A stretch of DNA of 42,936 nt from Bacteroidota bacterium. Its GTDB lineage: Bacteria > Bacteroidota > Bacteroidia > Chitinophagales > Chitinophagaceae. Made by a program: the position numbers and the translations under genes. The stretch is taken from the NCBI GenBank assembly GCA_018268015.1, contig JAFDXJ010000015.1, forward strand, positions 1 through 42,936, in the 5' to 3' direction. The notes beneath the pieces were generated by a model, which was given only the letters and a program-made list of their open reading frames with translations, did not search any database and was not told where the DNA came from. Positions within the stretch are counted from its first letter, which is position 1; each line of letters opens with the position of its first letter. Below are positions 1 to 8,625 of this stretch, one piece after another.

Positions 1-777
1 ACGGATGGGAAGATATTGGTATGCGGCGATGGAGGCGACTGGCCTACGCCATTGATTCTGGTAAGGTTAACCACAGATGGGCAGTTAGATCCTTCATTTG
101 GCGAAAATGGCATAACAATAGTCAGTGCCGATTCAATATCAACAGCTGGTTATCAGGTTCACGTACTAACAGATGGGAAAATCCTGGTTGTTGGCATGAT
201 TTCATATTATGATAACATCCTACTCGTCCGTTTCAATAATGACAACGTCCTCGCCACCCATTTTAAAAATGTAAAGGCTGTTGAAAATAAAGAGGGCATC
301 AGCATCAGTTGGCAAACACTGAATGAAAGCAATACCCAATCATACACCGTAGAGCGCAGCGGCAATGCGCAGGATTACCGGGATATAGCAAACATCCCTG
401 CCAAAGGGCAAACGGAAAACAGTTACAGCTACACAGATAAAAATCCGCTCGCAGGAGATAACTATTACCGCATTCGGGAAAATGCCCGGAATGGTACGGT
501 TAGTTACAGCCAGACACTTAAAGTAAACTTTATCCAAAGCGGAGTTCTATCCCTCTATCCCAATCCGGCCAAAAGCACCGTTACGGTCAAAGGTTTAGAT
601 AAGAACAGCGCGTCTGTTATCAAAATCATGGATATGCAGGGCAGAGAAATCAGCAGTCAGCATTTTGACAAGGTAAGTACCGCTACATTGAATATCCGCA
701 GCTTAGCACAGGGCGCCTATTTTGTACAAATAACCCAGGGAGAAAAAGTGGTAAGGTTGAAGATGGTGAAGGAGTAA
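1..777 (+). CDS. C-terminal part of a T9SS-secreted beta-propeller (delta-60 repeat) protein, 5' truncated by the window
   Basis: The frame is open from base 1 and ends with TAA at 775-777, so the gene starts outside the window. The first ~75 visible residues show repeats of the type DGKILVxG...LxRxxxDGxLDxSFGxNG, which is the delta-60 / beta-propeller repeat. They are followed by a fibronectin-like stretch (WQTLNESNTQSYTVERS) and a final ~75 residues (LSLYPNPAKSTVTV ... GAYFVQI) that match the Por secretion tail (T9SS type A sorting domain). Such proteins are exported by Sec, cross the outer membrane through the type IX system, lose the tail and stay on the surface or are released. The ligand or substrate cannot be told. 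The internal ATG at 16 is not a real start. Confidence 0.85.
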   Translation, partial: TDGKILVCGDGGDWPTPLILVRLTTDGQLDPSFGENGITIVSADSISTAGYQVHVLTDGKILVVGMISYYDNILLVRFNNDNVLATHFKNVKAVENKEGISISWQTLNESNTQSYTVERSGNAQDYRDIANIPAKGQTENSYSYTDKNPLAGDNYYRIRENARNGTVSYSQTLKVNFIQSGVLSLYPNPAKSTVTVKGLDKNSASVIKIMDMQGREISSQHFDKVSTATLNIRSLAQGAYFVQITQGEKVVRLKMVKE

Positions 778-846
778 TTAATAATTGTTAATGGTGAATG
801 GTTAATTGTTAATGGTGAATTGTTAATGGTGAATGGTTAATTGAGC
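776..846. repeat. Short degenerate tandem repeat in intergenic DNA
   Basis: The stretch after the stop codon is built from about three imperfect copies of a unit like TTAATTGTTAATGGTGAATGG, with one copy shortened. It is A/T/G only, has no dyad that would suggest a CRISPR repeat, and lies between convergent genes. Replication slippage is the simplest explanation. Confidence 0.75.
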
Positions 847-888
847 TTAGATGTTGGGGCCAGGCTTTTAAACAGCGTGAAAAATTCA

Positions 889-2136
889 TTAATAAAGAAC
901 GCGTACTTTGATTGTGCCTTGAATATTTTTTAATAATTCCATAGCTTTTTTGGAAAGGTTTTTATTTACATCCAATACCACGTAGCCGATATTTTCATTG
1001 GTTTTTAAATATTGTCCAAGAATATTTATTTTATGAGATGCCATTTGTGTATTTACAGCGCTTAAAATTCCGGGAATGTTTTCATGAATATGCAGGATGC
1101 GATGAGCTCCTTCCATAGGTGGTAAACTGAGCGCAGGAATCGAATGGGAGCCGTTTGAAATTCCTTTTTCGAGGTAATCAAATAATTTGGCGCTTACATT
1201 TTCTCCAATATTTTTTTGGGCTTCCTGGGTGGATCCTCCTATATGAGGTGTCAAAATCACATTGGCCATACCTTGTAAAGGAGAATTAAAAACATCCCCA
1301 TTTTTTTCCGGTTCATCAGGAAAAACATCTATTGCAGCGCCACTGAGATGCTCCTTCTTCAGGGCCTGAGACAATGCATCCAAATCCACCACAGATCCTC
1401 TTGAATAATTCAGCAGGATGGCGCCGGGTTTCATCTGTTTTAGTGTTTGAGCATTGATCAAATGCTTTGTAAGTCTGGTTTCCGGTACATGTAAAGTAAC
1501 TATATCGGATGCTTTCAGTAACATTTTCAGGCTGCCGGCAGCGTGGGCATTCCCCAGGGGCAATTTGGTTTCTATGTCATGAAACAAAACTTTCATTCCC
1601 AGTGATTCTGCCAAAATACTTACCTGGGTACCAATATTTCCATAGCCAATAATACCCAGCGTTTTTCCTCTTAATTCAAAACAACCCCGGGCATCTTTAT
1701 CCCATTTCCCCTGGTGAGCTGCAATATTCTTTGCCGGGATTTTTCTTATCAACAGGATGCACAAACCAATAATTAATTCTGCTACACTCCGCGTATTGCT
1801 ATAAGGGGCATTGAAAACTGCAATACCATTTTTGGTAGCCGCATCCAGATCAACCTGATTTACTCCAATACAAAAACAACCAATGGCTTGTAATTTTTTA
1901 GCGGCTTGAATCAATTTATGATTGATCTGTGTTTTACTGCGAATACCCAGGATATGTACATCTTTAATTTCTTTCAACAGTGTTTCTTCAGGGATACTGC
2001 CGGTTAATTTTTTAATTTGTAAATAACCGTTTTTCCTGAATAAATCAACCGCCGCTTCACTTACATTTTCGAGAAAAAGGATCTTTATTTTTTCTTTAGG
2101 ATAACTGGTTTCCACGACACTGTTTTTATTCATCAT
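889..2136 (-). CDS. serA: D-3-phosphoglycerate dehydrogenase with C-terminal ACT domain
   Basis: It catalyses NAD-dependent oxidation of 3-phosphoglycerate, the first step of serine synthesis, in the cytoplasm. The 415-residue length is close to E. coli SerA (410). The Rossmann motif GIIGYGNIG lies at about 162-169. The catalytic triad of the 2-hydroxyacid dehydrogenase family is visible: Arg246 in YSRGSVV, Glu275 in PDEPE and His298 in TPHIGGST. The last ~75 residues (HIHENIPGILSAVNTQMASHKINI) form an ACT domain, the serine-binding feedback site in the E. coli enzyme. Start at the first ATG of a double ATG. It stands alone: an rpmE2 terminator hairpin separates it from the gene upstream. Confident call. 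Confidence 0.93.
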   Translation of the reverse strand: MMNKNSVVETSYPKEKIKILFLENVSEAAVDLFRKNGYLQIKKLTGSIPEETLLKEIKDVHILGIRSKTQINHKLIQAAKKLQAIGCFCIGVNQVDLDAATKNGIAVFNAPYSNTRSVAELIIGLCILLIRKIPAKNIAAHQGKWDKDARGCFELRGKTLGIIGYGNIGTQVSILAESLGMKVLFHDIETKLPLGNAHAAGSLKMLLKASDIVTLHVPETRLTKHLINAQTLKQMKPGAILLNYSRGSVVDLDALSQALKKEHLSGAAIDVFPDEPEKNGDVFNSPLQGMANVILTPHIGGSTQEAQKNIGENVSAKLFDYLEKGISNGSHSIPALSLPPMEGAHRILHIHENIPGILSAVNTQMASHKINILGQYLKTNENIGYVVLDVNKNLSKKAMELLKNIQGTIKVRVLY

Positions 2137-2208
2137 GCATTTCCTGTTTAAATCTTTCCTGAGTGATATTTCGAAAAGTTTTATTCTAAAAATTATTCTT
2201 TAAAACAT

Positions 2209-2240
2209 AATATCCCCCGGATGTAGATGCGGAGGATATT
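2209..2240 (-). terminator. Hairpin downstream of rpmE2
   Basis: AATATCC and GGATATT arms, extended inside by CCG/CGG after one mismatch, close a loop of about ten bases. On the minus strand it lies 20 bases past the rpmE2 stop and is followed by a T-containing stretch, so it is a plausible rho-independent terminator separating rpmE2 from serA. Confidence 0.55.
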
Positions 2241-2259
2241 TGAATAAAAAGAATAGTTC

Positions 2260-2511
2260 TTATTTTTTCTTTTCGTAACGTTTTTTAAACTTATCAATAC
2301 GTCCTGCAGTATCTACCAGTACATTTTTACCGGTATAAAAAGGATGTGAAGTATTGGAAATTTCAATTTTCACCAATGGGTATTCATTCCCATCTTCCCA
2401 AACAAGGGTTTCTTTAGAATGCGTGGTTGAGCGGCCAAGAAATGTTACGCCATTACTCATGTCTTTGAAAATTACAAAGCGGTAATTCTCCGGGTGGATA
2501 CCTTTTTTCAT
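2260..2511 (-). CDS. rpmE2: 50S ribosomal protein L31 type B
   Basis: A component of the large ribosomal subunit at the central protuberance bridge to the 30S head. The 83-residue sequence begins [11 protein letters not shown] and has the type B hallmarks: the longer central insert ([22 protein letters not shown]) and no zinc-binding Cys residues, in contrast to the shorter, Cys-containing type A. The Lys-rich C-terminus is usual. Its promoter and a leader hairpin lie directly upstream (2528-2598) and a terminator hairpin follows, so it is probably a single-gene transcript. In some bacteria type B is the zinc-limitation form; here no second L31 is visible, and no Zur box was recognised. Confidence 0.95.
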   Translation of the reverse strand: MKKGIHPENYRFVIFKDMSNGVTFLGRSTTHSKETLVWEDGNEYPLVKIEISNTSHPFYTGKNVLVDTAGRIDKFKKRYEKKK

Positions 2512-2527
2512 ATTTTTTGATTTAGGC

Positions 2528-2547
2528 TATACGGGTTTTGCCGTATA
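2528..2547 (-). promoter_or_regulatory. Leader hairpin 17 bases upstream of the rpmE2 start
   Basis: TATACGG and CCGTATA form a perfect 7-bp stem around a six-base loop. It lies inside the predicted 5' leader of rpmE2, immediately before the start region. On the opposite strand it is followed by a run of T, but no plus-strand gene needs a terminator there. A ribosomal-protein autoregulatory leader is a reasonable inference; L31 leaders are known in other phyla. Confidence 0.45.
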
Positions 2548-2566
2548 TTTTTTTTAAAATGGGCTG

Positions 2567-2598
2567 CGAAGATAAGTAGAATTATCACCTGTGTCAAA
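2567..2598 (-). promoter_or_regulatory. Bacteroidota-type promoter of rpmE2
   Basis: On the minus strand TTTG (2598-2595) is followed after 20 bases by TATCTTCG (2574-2567), one base off the -7 consensus TAnnTTTG. This matches the -33/-7 arrangement known from Bacteroides. Predicted transcription start is near 2560, giving a leader of about 48 bases. Confidence 0.6.
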
Positions 2599-2625
2599 TC
2601 TATTTCCAAAATTTTTAGCCTTGAT

Positions 2626-3117
2626 TTAATTCTTCATATTACCAAATTGCAGGGGGATGCCCAGCTGAGCGCTTTTGCATGCGGCTATAATCGTCTGTAA
2701 ATCATCAATCTTTTTACCCGTTACACGCACTTTATCATCCATAATCTGCGCTTGCACTTTATATCCGCCATCTTTGATTAGTTTGACAATCTTTTTGGCA
2801 TCTTCCTGTTTTAGGCCATTTTTTACGGGAATTTCTTTTTTGAGTATTTTACCGGAGGGTAAAATTTCTTTTTCAAAATCAAAAGCAGCAGGATCTATTC
2901 CAAGCTTCATACTCCGGCTTAAAATGATATCGACAAGTTGACGCATTTGCATATCACTATCCGTTTCCAGGTTGATAATAAATGCCTTTTTATCAAGTTC
3001 AACTTTAATAGGTGAGCCTTTAAAATCATACCGGGTTAAAATTTCTTTTTTCACATTATTTACTGCATTGTCGAGTGTTTGTAAGTCAACAGTACTTTCA
3101 ATATCAAATGAAGGCAT
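2626..3117 (-). CDS. yajQ: YajQ-family nucleotide-binding protein (UPF0234)
   Basis: The sequence MPSFDIESTVDLQTLDNAVNN at the start, RYDFKG near residue 35 and the terminal GIPLQFGN are hallmarks of the YajQ family; the usual length is about 163 residues. The fold is two ferredoxin-like domains. E. coli YajQ was reported to bind RNA/nucleotides and homologues in Xanthomonas bind cyclic di-GMP; the role here is unknown. I chose the second ATG at 3117 because the family starts MPSFD; an ATG two codons earlier (3123) is also possible. Cytoplasmic, single gene, no obvious operon partners. Confidence 0.92.
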   Translation of the reverse strand: MPSFDIESTVDLQTLDNAVNNVKKEILTRYDFKGSPIKVELDKKAFIINLETDSDMQMRQLVDIILSRSMKLGIDPAAFDFEKEILPSGKILKKEIPVKNGLKQEDAKKIVKLIKDGGYKVQAQIMDDKVRVTGKKIDDLQTIIAACKSAQLGIPLQFGNMKN

Positions 3118-3355
3118 AATCAATAATTAAGCTGTAAAATTACATAGAGAATTTTAGAAAAAACAACTTGCCTATGCAATGATGGAAGTTAATAGCCTGA
3201 ATTTTTTAACACATGGATCATGCATTCTAAACCTGATGTGCATAAAATAAATAAGGATAATTTAAGTTCTGCAAATGAGTTGAAAATCCTGCCCAAAGGA
3301 TTTTTTATAGAATGTTTGATATTATGAAGAGTATGAGTGATGATACCTGTATGGC

Positions 3356-4528
3356 TCATTTATTTTTTTCATACAAAGCTTTGTTGATGGAGAACTTAGG
3401 GCTCAACCAGTATAATAAGATTCCAAAAACAAAAAGAAATGTAGCAATTAATTCAGCCTGTGAAGGATGGATTCCCCAAAAAGAATATCTTGTATTTACC
3501 CGGATCAATTCGATTGAAAATCTTTCGATGCCATTGAGGATTAAATAAATGGCAAACATCCTCCCTGTATATTTTATTTTCTTACGAATACTCCAAAGAA
3601 TGACAAAAATGAGTAGCGATGCAATGATTTCATATAAGGGTGTAGGAAAGACCCCCTGTGGAAGTTTGAAACAGTATTCACCCCAGGTACAGCCGGGAAT
3701 AGGGATGCCCACGCTATTTACATTATGTGCATAATCAAATGACCAAAACCAGTCCGGCATCCAGGCAAAAGGTTTGGGAAAAGTGTTTACAATACCCCAG
3801 TCTCCATCACCGGCCACCTGGCAACCAATCCTGCCAAGCCCATATGCCAGTATTAATGCAGGTGCGGCTGCATCTGCAATCCTGATAAACGGTATTTTAT
3901 TTTTGGAAAAATAGTACCATAAAACTAGAGTAGCCAAGATGAGGCCCCCATAAAATGTAAGCCCACTCGGGGATAACATATTGCCAATAGGATCCTGGAT
4001 AAAACGATCCCAGTTTTCTAAATTATCAAAAATTTTGGCACCAATAAACCCGGCCACAGCAGAGATGATTACGATATCGCTTACACGGTCACTGGGCCAT
4101 ACACGGATGGTTTTATCCACCGGTTTTTCAGATTTGCTTTTATTTTTTTCACGCCATTTTAGCCAGGAAAAAAATAATCCTAATCCCAAGCCTGCAAGCC
4201 AACTTCCCTGCGAGGAAAAGATGAAACCCTGCGGATTGTCTAATGCTCCGGGTAATAAGAATACACCAATGATTTTAAATCCAAAGACAAAACCCAGGAT
4301 AAAATTTAATAAAAGTTCGGCCATAGAAGCCGGTTTCCCCGTTTGTTCTATTTTTTCTATATACGTAAACTCTCCCAGCGCTTCTTTGCGTTTCAGTTCT
4401 TTACTGAAAACCCAGGCTGCTACCAGAAATGATAAAGCCACAAAAAAACCAAAGGAGTTGACTATTTTCAAAAAAGGAATATCAATATGAAAAAGGTCTT
4501 TAAATAGATAATATAAATTGGGATACAT
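3356..4528 (-). CDS. lgt: Prolipoprotein diacylglyceryl transferase
   Basis: It transfers diacylglycerol from phosphatidylglycerol to the lipobox Cys of prolipoproteins in the inner membrane. The 390-residue protein has about seven hydrophobic segments. The Lgt signature is recognisable around residues 230-245 (GLGRIGCQVAGDGDWG), where the Bacteroidota form has Cys-Gln and Asp where enterobacterial Lgt has Asn/Glu-Gly, and PTPLYE follows. It is longer than E. coli Lgt (291) because of a hydrophilic loop near residues 125-145 (KWREKNKSKSEKP) and an extended N-terminus, normal for this phylum. It lies 66 bases downstream of lptD in the same direction; together with the several lipoproteins in this window the assignment is consistent. 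Confidence 0.92.
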   Translation of the reverse strand: MYPNLYYLFKDLFHIDIPFLKIVNSFGFFVALSFLVAAWVFSKELKRKEALGEFTYIEKIEQTGKPASMAELLLNFILGFVFGFKIIGVFLLPGALDNPQGFIFSSQGSWLAGLGLGLFFSWLKWREKNKSKSEKPVDKTIRVWPSDRVSDIVIISAVAGFIGAKIFDNLENWDRFIQDPIGNMLSPSGLTFYGGLILATLVLWYYFSKNKIPFIRIADAAAPALILAYGLGRIGCQVAGDGDWGIVNTFPKPFAWMPDWFWSFDYAHNVNSVGIPIPGCTWGEYCFKLPQGVFPTPLYEIIASLLIFVILWSIRKKIKYTGRMFAIYLILNGIERFSIELIRVNTRYSFWGIHPSQAELIATFLFVFGILLYWLSPKFSINKALYEKNK

Positions 4529-4594
4529 AAATTATTCTAAGCTGCAATGTTAGTCAAAAAAATAAAACTGATCCGTTTTATACATATATAGAAA

Positions 4595-7375
4595 TTAGAA
4601 ATTGCTAAAAGTGCGTACACGGTTGATTTTAAGATCGCGAAGTACTCCGGATTTTGGATTCAGGGTAATGCTAAATGATTTAAATTGGCCCACCTGAACA
4701 TTAATAGCCATTTGCCAGCAATGCATATCCCTCGTGAGATAGAGGCTTACTGCCTGAATAGTTCCCGATTTAAAGTCAAAGTAAGTGCCACCACCCAATT
4801 TCCATTTAGGCGCCAGACTGATATCGCCATCTATCCTTATTGTGGAATTGATTTGTGTGGTAAAACTCCTGAGATCAGGCGCCAATGCCCGGTAAAAGTT
4901 TAATGAGTAGGACAGGTTTAATGACCAGGCATTATTAAAGTCAACAAACTCCGAAGGATTATTGCGGATATAATCCAGTTCTGCCTGTTGTTCATCTCCG
5001 GTAAGTGTTGGGTCCACAGGCAGCCGGTCATTATCGGACCGTTTATCTTTGGGTTTACTTCTTAAATTGGTGGAAATAGCAATATTACCTCCAGTGAAGC
5101 GTCCCACTTTTCCTTCCTTCCACATGAGTTGATTAATCCTTCTTCCCAGGGTATCAATTTGATAAGGGTCAATAGAGGCGTTTCCAGTAATATTTATTTT
5201 GTTCAATAAATTACTCCGCAATGAGATACTGAATGGAGACCAGTTCAGGCTGTCAGCCATAAAATTATAGCCGCCGGTAATTCCAAGACCGTCGATGAGC
5301 CGCACTTTTTTTACCCCATTATTCTCATCATTGGTAGAATCCTTATCGCGTACTTTCATTTCAAAAAGGTTATCAATGCCAAAGCTCATACCGCCAAAAC
5401 GTATATCGCTGAATGATCCTACTACGCCACCGTCCAATTTGGAGAAATGATATGTATTGCCGAGGGTGTCTATTTGTACATCAGAGTAATAACGCCCTAC
5501 AAGACTGGGTTTATAATTCAGGCTTATAAAAGGTTTTATTTCATGACGCAATGCCATAATATGTGCATTTTTCCCAAAATTATACGTGCCGAAAATGCGG
5601 GTATTCAGGTTGATACCAAAATTCATTTCCCGTGCCGTATAGAAACCTTTTTGAATAGACGTATCTACTTTTTTAAGTGAAGGATCCCATTCCCTGTTGA
5701 TGAGTTGCCCATACCATCTTTCTTCATAAGATATGGTAGGCGCTACATTCAATGGGCCTAATGAAGGTAGTGAAAGCGTAATTGGAATGGTATGATCCGC
5801 ACCCCATTGTGCTGTATCCAAAAGCCTTTTAAAATTAATCGCAGAGTCGTAAAAAGATACTTGATTCAGAAAAGTGCCATTATAAGAAATGCCCAATTTC
5901 TCATACCATTTAGGTGTACCTACGGCTTCTTTTTTCTGAAAAGGATAAATTGTGGAGGCAGAAAAATTGACCGTTGGTAAACGAACATTGATCAAGCCAA
6001 GATTATTATTCTGATCATGGTTGCCAGCAATACTCAAATTATATTTTCCCTGGTTCCAGGTTCTGTTCCAGGTAATAGAAGAACTTAATTGATTTTGATA
6101 ATTTTGAAAAGCATTATTGGGAATATACTGGTTAAATTTTGTGCTGCCGGCCCGTACATTTGCCGTGAAAGATGTTCCCGGCCTGGCTTTTGGGTCAGTA
6201 GAGTGATTCCAGGTTAAGAAAAAACCATTGGATTGTGTAAATTCAGATTTCGATAAACCGGATGAGTTTAAAATTTTTGTTTTTTGAATTTGCAGGTCCA
6301 AATTCCCGCGATATCGGTAACGCTTATAATATTCGGGATTGATATCCAGATTCCATCCTCCATAAGTATAAATATTTGCCCGGGTAATGATATCCCAGTT
6401 ATCATTGATTACTTTATAATATCCCAATCCCTCCAACCCTAAGCCAAAACTCTCATTGGAAGCAAATTGTGGGGCCAGGATTCCGGAATGCCGGCCACGG
6501 CTTAACGGATAAATACCAAACGGTAAACCAATGGGCATTGGCACCCCTTCAAACTCTATGAATGCCGGACCGCTCACACCAATTTTATTGTTGATAATTT
6601 TTAATTTTCGTGCGCGTATATCAAAGTGCGGCGTATCCAGGTTGCAAGTCGTGAATGTAGTCTTATAAGCATACGCTACATCTGGGCTTACTTTTTTAAA
6701 TCGTTGGGCATGCACATAAATTTCACCTTCATTGTAGTACGTATTTTTGGTGAGCCCTTTTTGGGTTTTTAAGTTATAAAAAATGGTATCATTTCTTGAA
6801 GTAGTCCCATTCTGTGTAATGACCGCCTGGTTAAGCGGCCCAAGTGTCGTATCTGTACCACCAAATGCTTTGATGGTATTTGTTTTTTGATCATATTCAA
6901 TGGTACCCGCTTCCAGGTTTGTTGACAGTTGTTTTACTTTTGCTTTACCATATAAAAATAATTGTTTTGTAGGCACAATTAAAACGCCTGAATCATCTGC
7001 AGAATACTCGATAGGTGCATCCAAAGAATCTTTTGAAATCAATAAAGAATCAATCTGTAAAATTGTTGTATCCTTTTGTAAGGAATCTTTTTCTACAATT
7101 TCAATGGAGTCGGGGGCATTGGTTAAAGTTGAATCTTTTATTTTGCGAGGAATTGTATCAGCCTGGTTGAGACCCGCAATTTTGGTTGAAGGAGTGGTAT
7201 CATCCTCAATAAATTTATTTTCAAAATGTTGCAGTGTTGAAATGCCTGTTAATGATTTGAGAAAAATAGGAATATCTCTTGCTTTTACTGCATTGAAGTG
7301 CGTTATACAGCAAATTGCTATGGTGGTTAAACCAGAAAAAAAATATTTTGTCTTAACTTTGCCGCGGTTTAGCAT
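4595..7375 (-). CDS. lptD: LPS-assembly outer-membrane protein LptD (Bacteroidota type)
   Basis: It forms the outer-membrane end of the Lpt bridge that inserts lipopolysaccharide into the outer leaflet. The 926-residue protein starts with a hydrophobic segment (FFSGLTTIAICCITHF), then an acidic Ser/Thr/Asp-rich linker. An OstA/LptA-like jellyroll follows at about 125-230 (KQLFLYGKAKVKQLSTNLEAGTIEYD), then the conserved VPMPIGLPFGIYPLSRGRHSGILAP region at about 280-305, and a long C-terminal beta-barrel ending in Phe (RTFSNF). It is larger than E. coli LptD (784), as usual in this phylum. The gene is divergent from an amidase and lies close to an OstA-like gene at 9630, so envelope-biogenesis genes cluster here. 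Confidence 0.88.
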   Translation of the reverse strand: MLNRGKVKTKYFFSGLTTIAICCITHFNAVKARDIPIFLKSLTGISTLQHFENKFIEDDTTPSTKIAGLNQADTIPRKIKDSTLTNAPDSIEIVEKDSLQKDTTILQIDSLLISKDSLDAPIEYSADDSGVLIVPTKQLFLYGKAKVKQLSTNLEAGTIEYDQKTNTIKAFGGTDTTLGPLNQAVITQNGTTSRNDTIFYNLKTQKGLTKNTYYNEGEIYVHAQRFKKVSPDVAYAYKTTFTTCNLDTPHFDIRARKLKIINNKIGVSGPAFIEFEGVPMPIGLPFGIYPLSRGRHSGILAPQFASNESFGLGLEGLGYYKVINDNWDIITRANIYTYGGWNLDINPEYYKRYRYRGNLDLQIQKTKILNSSGLSKSEFTQSNGFFLTWNHSTDPKARPGTSFTANVRAGSTKFNQYIPNNAFQNYQNQLSSSITWNRTWNQGKYNLSIAGNHDQNNNLGLINVRLPTVNFSASTIYPFQKKEAVGTPKWYEKLGISYNGTFLNQVSFYDSAINFKRLLDTAQWGADHTIPITLSLPSLGPLNVAPTISYEERWYGQLINREWDPSLKKVDTSIQKGFYTAREMNFGINLNTRIFGTYNFGKNAHIMALRHEIKPFISLNYKPSLVGRYYSDVQIDTLGNTYHFSKLDGGVVGSFSDIRFGGMSFGIDNLFEMKVRDKDSTNDENNGVKKVRLIDGLGITGGYNFMADSLNWSPFSISLRSNLLNKINITGNASIDPYQIDTLGRRINQLMWKEGKVGRFTGGNIAISTNLRSKPKDKRSDNDRLPVDPTLTGDEQQAELDYIRNNPSEFVDFNNAWSLNLSYSLNFYRALAPDLRSFTTQINSTIRIDGDISLAPKWKLGGGTYFDFKSGTIQAVSLYLTRDMHCWQMAINVQVGQFKSFSITLNPKSGVLRDLKINRVRTFSNF
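7354..7361 (+). promoter_or_regulatory. Possible -7 promoter element for the amidase gene
   Basis: TAACTTTG matches TAnnTTTG exactly and is followed by GC, as is common in this phylum. It would place the start near 7367, over the lptD start codon, with a leader of about 80 bases. No clear -33 TTTG was found, so this is tentative. Confidence 0.35.
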
Positions 7376-7447
7376 ACACTTAAAAACAAAAATAGGTCTT
7401 TAATCAATAAATGATTTGTAAAGAAAACTGTATAATCACTTTATACT

Positions 7448-8425
7448 ATGCGCAATAAATTAATCATCTCATTCTCAGCACTTTTTTTTATACTTCTTTT
7501 CACATCCTCTACGCCTATTCATTCATCCAAAATATATGCACAATCAAGCATCTTAAAAACCATTGTAATTGATCCCGGTCATGGGCTTCCTGATCCCGGC
7601 GCTCAGGGCGCTTACAGTAATGAAAGTGATATCGCATTGGCAATAGCATTACAACTGGGCAAGAAAATACAGGAAGCATTACCCATGTGTAAAGTGGTTT
7701 ACACCCGTACAGATAGGAATTTACCTAATGGTTTGACGGATAAAAATGCAGCCAATCGGTACCGGGCAAAATTAGCCAATGATGTACATGGTGACTTATA
7801 TATTTCAATTCATGCCAATGATTATGAAACGGGGAGAAAGAAAGTCATTGATGGCTATCATACGGAAAAATATTATAGCTGGAGTGGGAAAGGGAGTAAA
7901 AGGAAAAAAGTATGGCATACAAGAAAAGTAGCAGATTATCACTATGAAAAATTACCGGGTACCATTAATGGCACGGAGACATATATATGGGCCATGAATA
8001 AAAATGATGATAAAGTAAAATTTGCCAATGACAGCAAAAGTGAGTTTGCCGGAAATGATGATTCCTCATACCAGTATGACAGCCCGGAAGCAAAGATTCT
8101 CGCCAACCTGCGTGTGCAAAAATATTTTGACAATAGTAAAAGCATAGCAGAATTCGTGCAGGAAGAAATGGGGAAAATTGGCCGTGTAAACCTCGGTGTT
8201 AAACAACGTGACTGGGAAGGTATCTGGGTTTTGCAGGCAACGGCTATGCCGAGTATTTTAGTAGAAACCGGGTTTATTTGCACACCATCTGAAGAAGCTT
8301 ATCTAAACAGTGTGGCAGGGCAAAATGAAATGGCCAATTCTATTCTTAATGCCATTATACGCTATAAAGCAAAACTGGAAAATATTAATAATTCTACCTT
8401 GATCAATACGATCAATGGAAAATAA
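7448..8425 (+). CDS. Exported N-acetylmuramoyl-L-alanine amidase (Amidase_3)
   Basis: It cleaves the bond between N-acetylmuramic acid and L-alanine in peptidoglycan, for septum splitting or turnover. A signal peptide covers about residues 1-32 (LIISFSALFFILLFTSSTPIHSSKIYAQ). Zinc ligands of the family are visible: His in IDPGHG at about 45, Glu in SNESD at about 59 and His in SIHAND at about 119; the catalytic Glu is in LVETGFI at about 275. A family-specific insert of roughly 80 residues (GYHTEKYYSWSGKG onward) sits after the third ligand. No SPOR or LysM domain. Divergent from lptD and first in an envelope cluster with the MCE and OstA-like genes. Confidence 0.9.
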   Translation: MRNKLIISFSALFFILLFTSSTPIHSSKIYAQSSILKTIVIDPGHGLPDPGAQGAYSNESDIALAIALQLGKKIQEALPMCKVVYTRTDRNLPNGLTDKNAANRYRAKLANDVHGDLYISIHANDYETGRKKVIDGYHTEKYYSWSGKGSKRKKVWHTRKVADYHYEKLPGTINGTETYIWAMNKNDDKVKFANDSKSEFAGNDDSSYQYDSPEAKILANLRVQKYFDNSKSIAEFVQEEMGKIGRVNLGVKQRDWEGIWVLQATAMPSILVETGFICTPSEEAYLNSVAGQNEMANSILNAIIRYKAKLENINNSTLINTINGK

Positions 8426-8580
8426 CGCCGGCAGTTAGTATTCATTTTTTACTTAAAACCTTTAGCCTTCTTTGCGTGGATATTCCTTTTTATAGATCAT
8501 TTTTAAAAACACCGATTTGTAATTATCATAATTTACCATTATTTTTTTGGATACATCAGTGACTAAAACCTATTTTTACA

Positions 8581-8606
8581 CCCTGCAATTTTAAAAATTT
8601 GCAGGG
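8581..8606 (+). promoter_or_regulatory. Leader inverted repeat upstream of the MCE gene
   Basis: CCCTGCAA and TTGCAGGG form a perfect 8-bp stem with a ten-base A/T loop, ending 19 bases before the chosen start codon at 8626. The lack of a T tail argues against a simple terminator; an operator or RNA hairpin is possible. The rest of the 200-base gap after the amidase shows nothing else I can name. Confidence 0.45.
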
Positions 8607-8625
8607 TATTAACCCGGATTTATTT

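Noticed and set aside
776..846. CRISPR-like repeat
   Set aside because: Units are contiguous and degenerate, with no spacers and no cas genes.
1915..1932. ATCAAT-N5-ATTGAT inverted repeat
   Set aside because: It lies inside serA, where the bases are explained by coding, and has no link to a promoter.
3124..3355. Possible RNA gene between lgt and yajQ
   Set aside because: No stable stem, promoter or tRNA-like arms were seen; it appears to be plain intergenic DNA.
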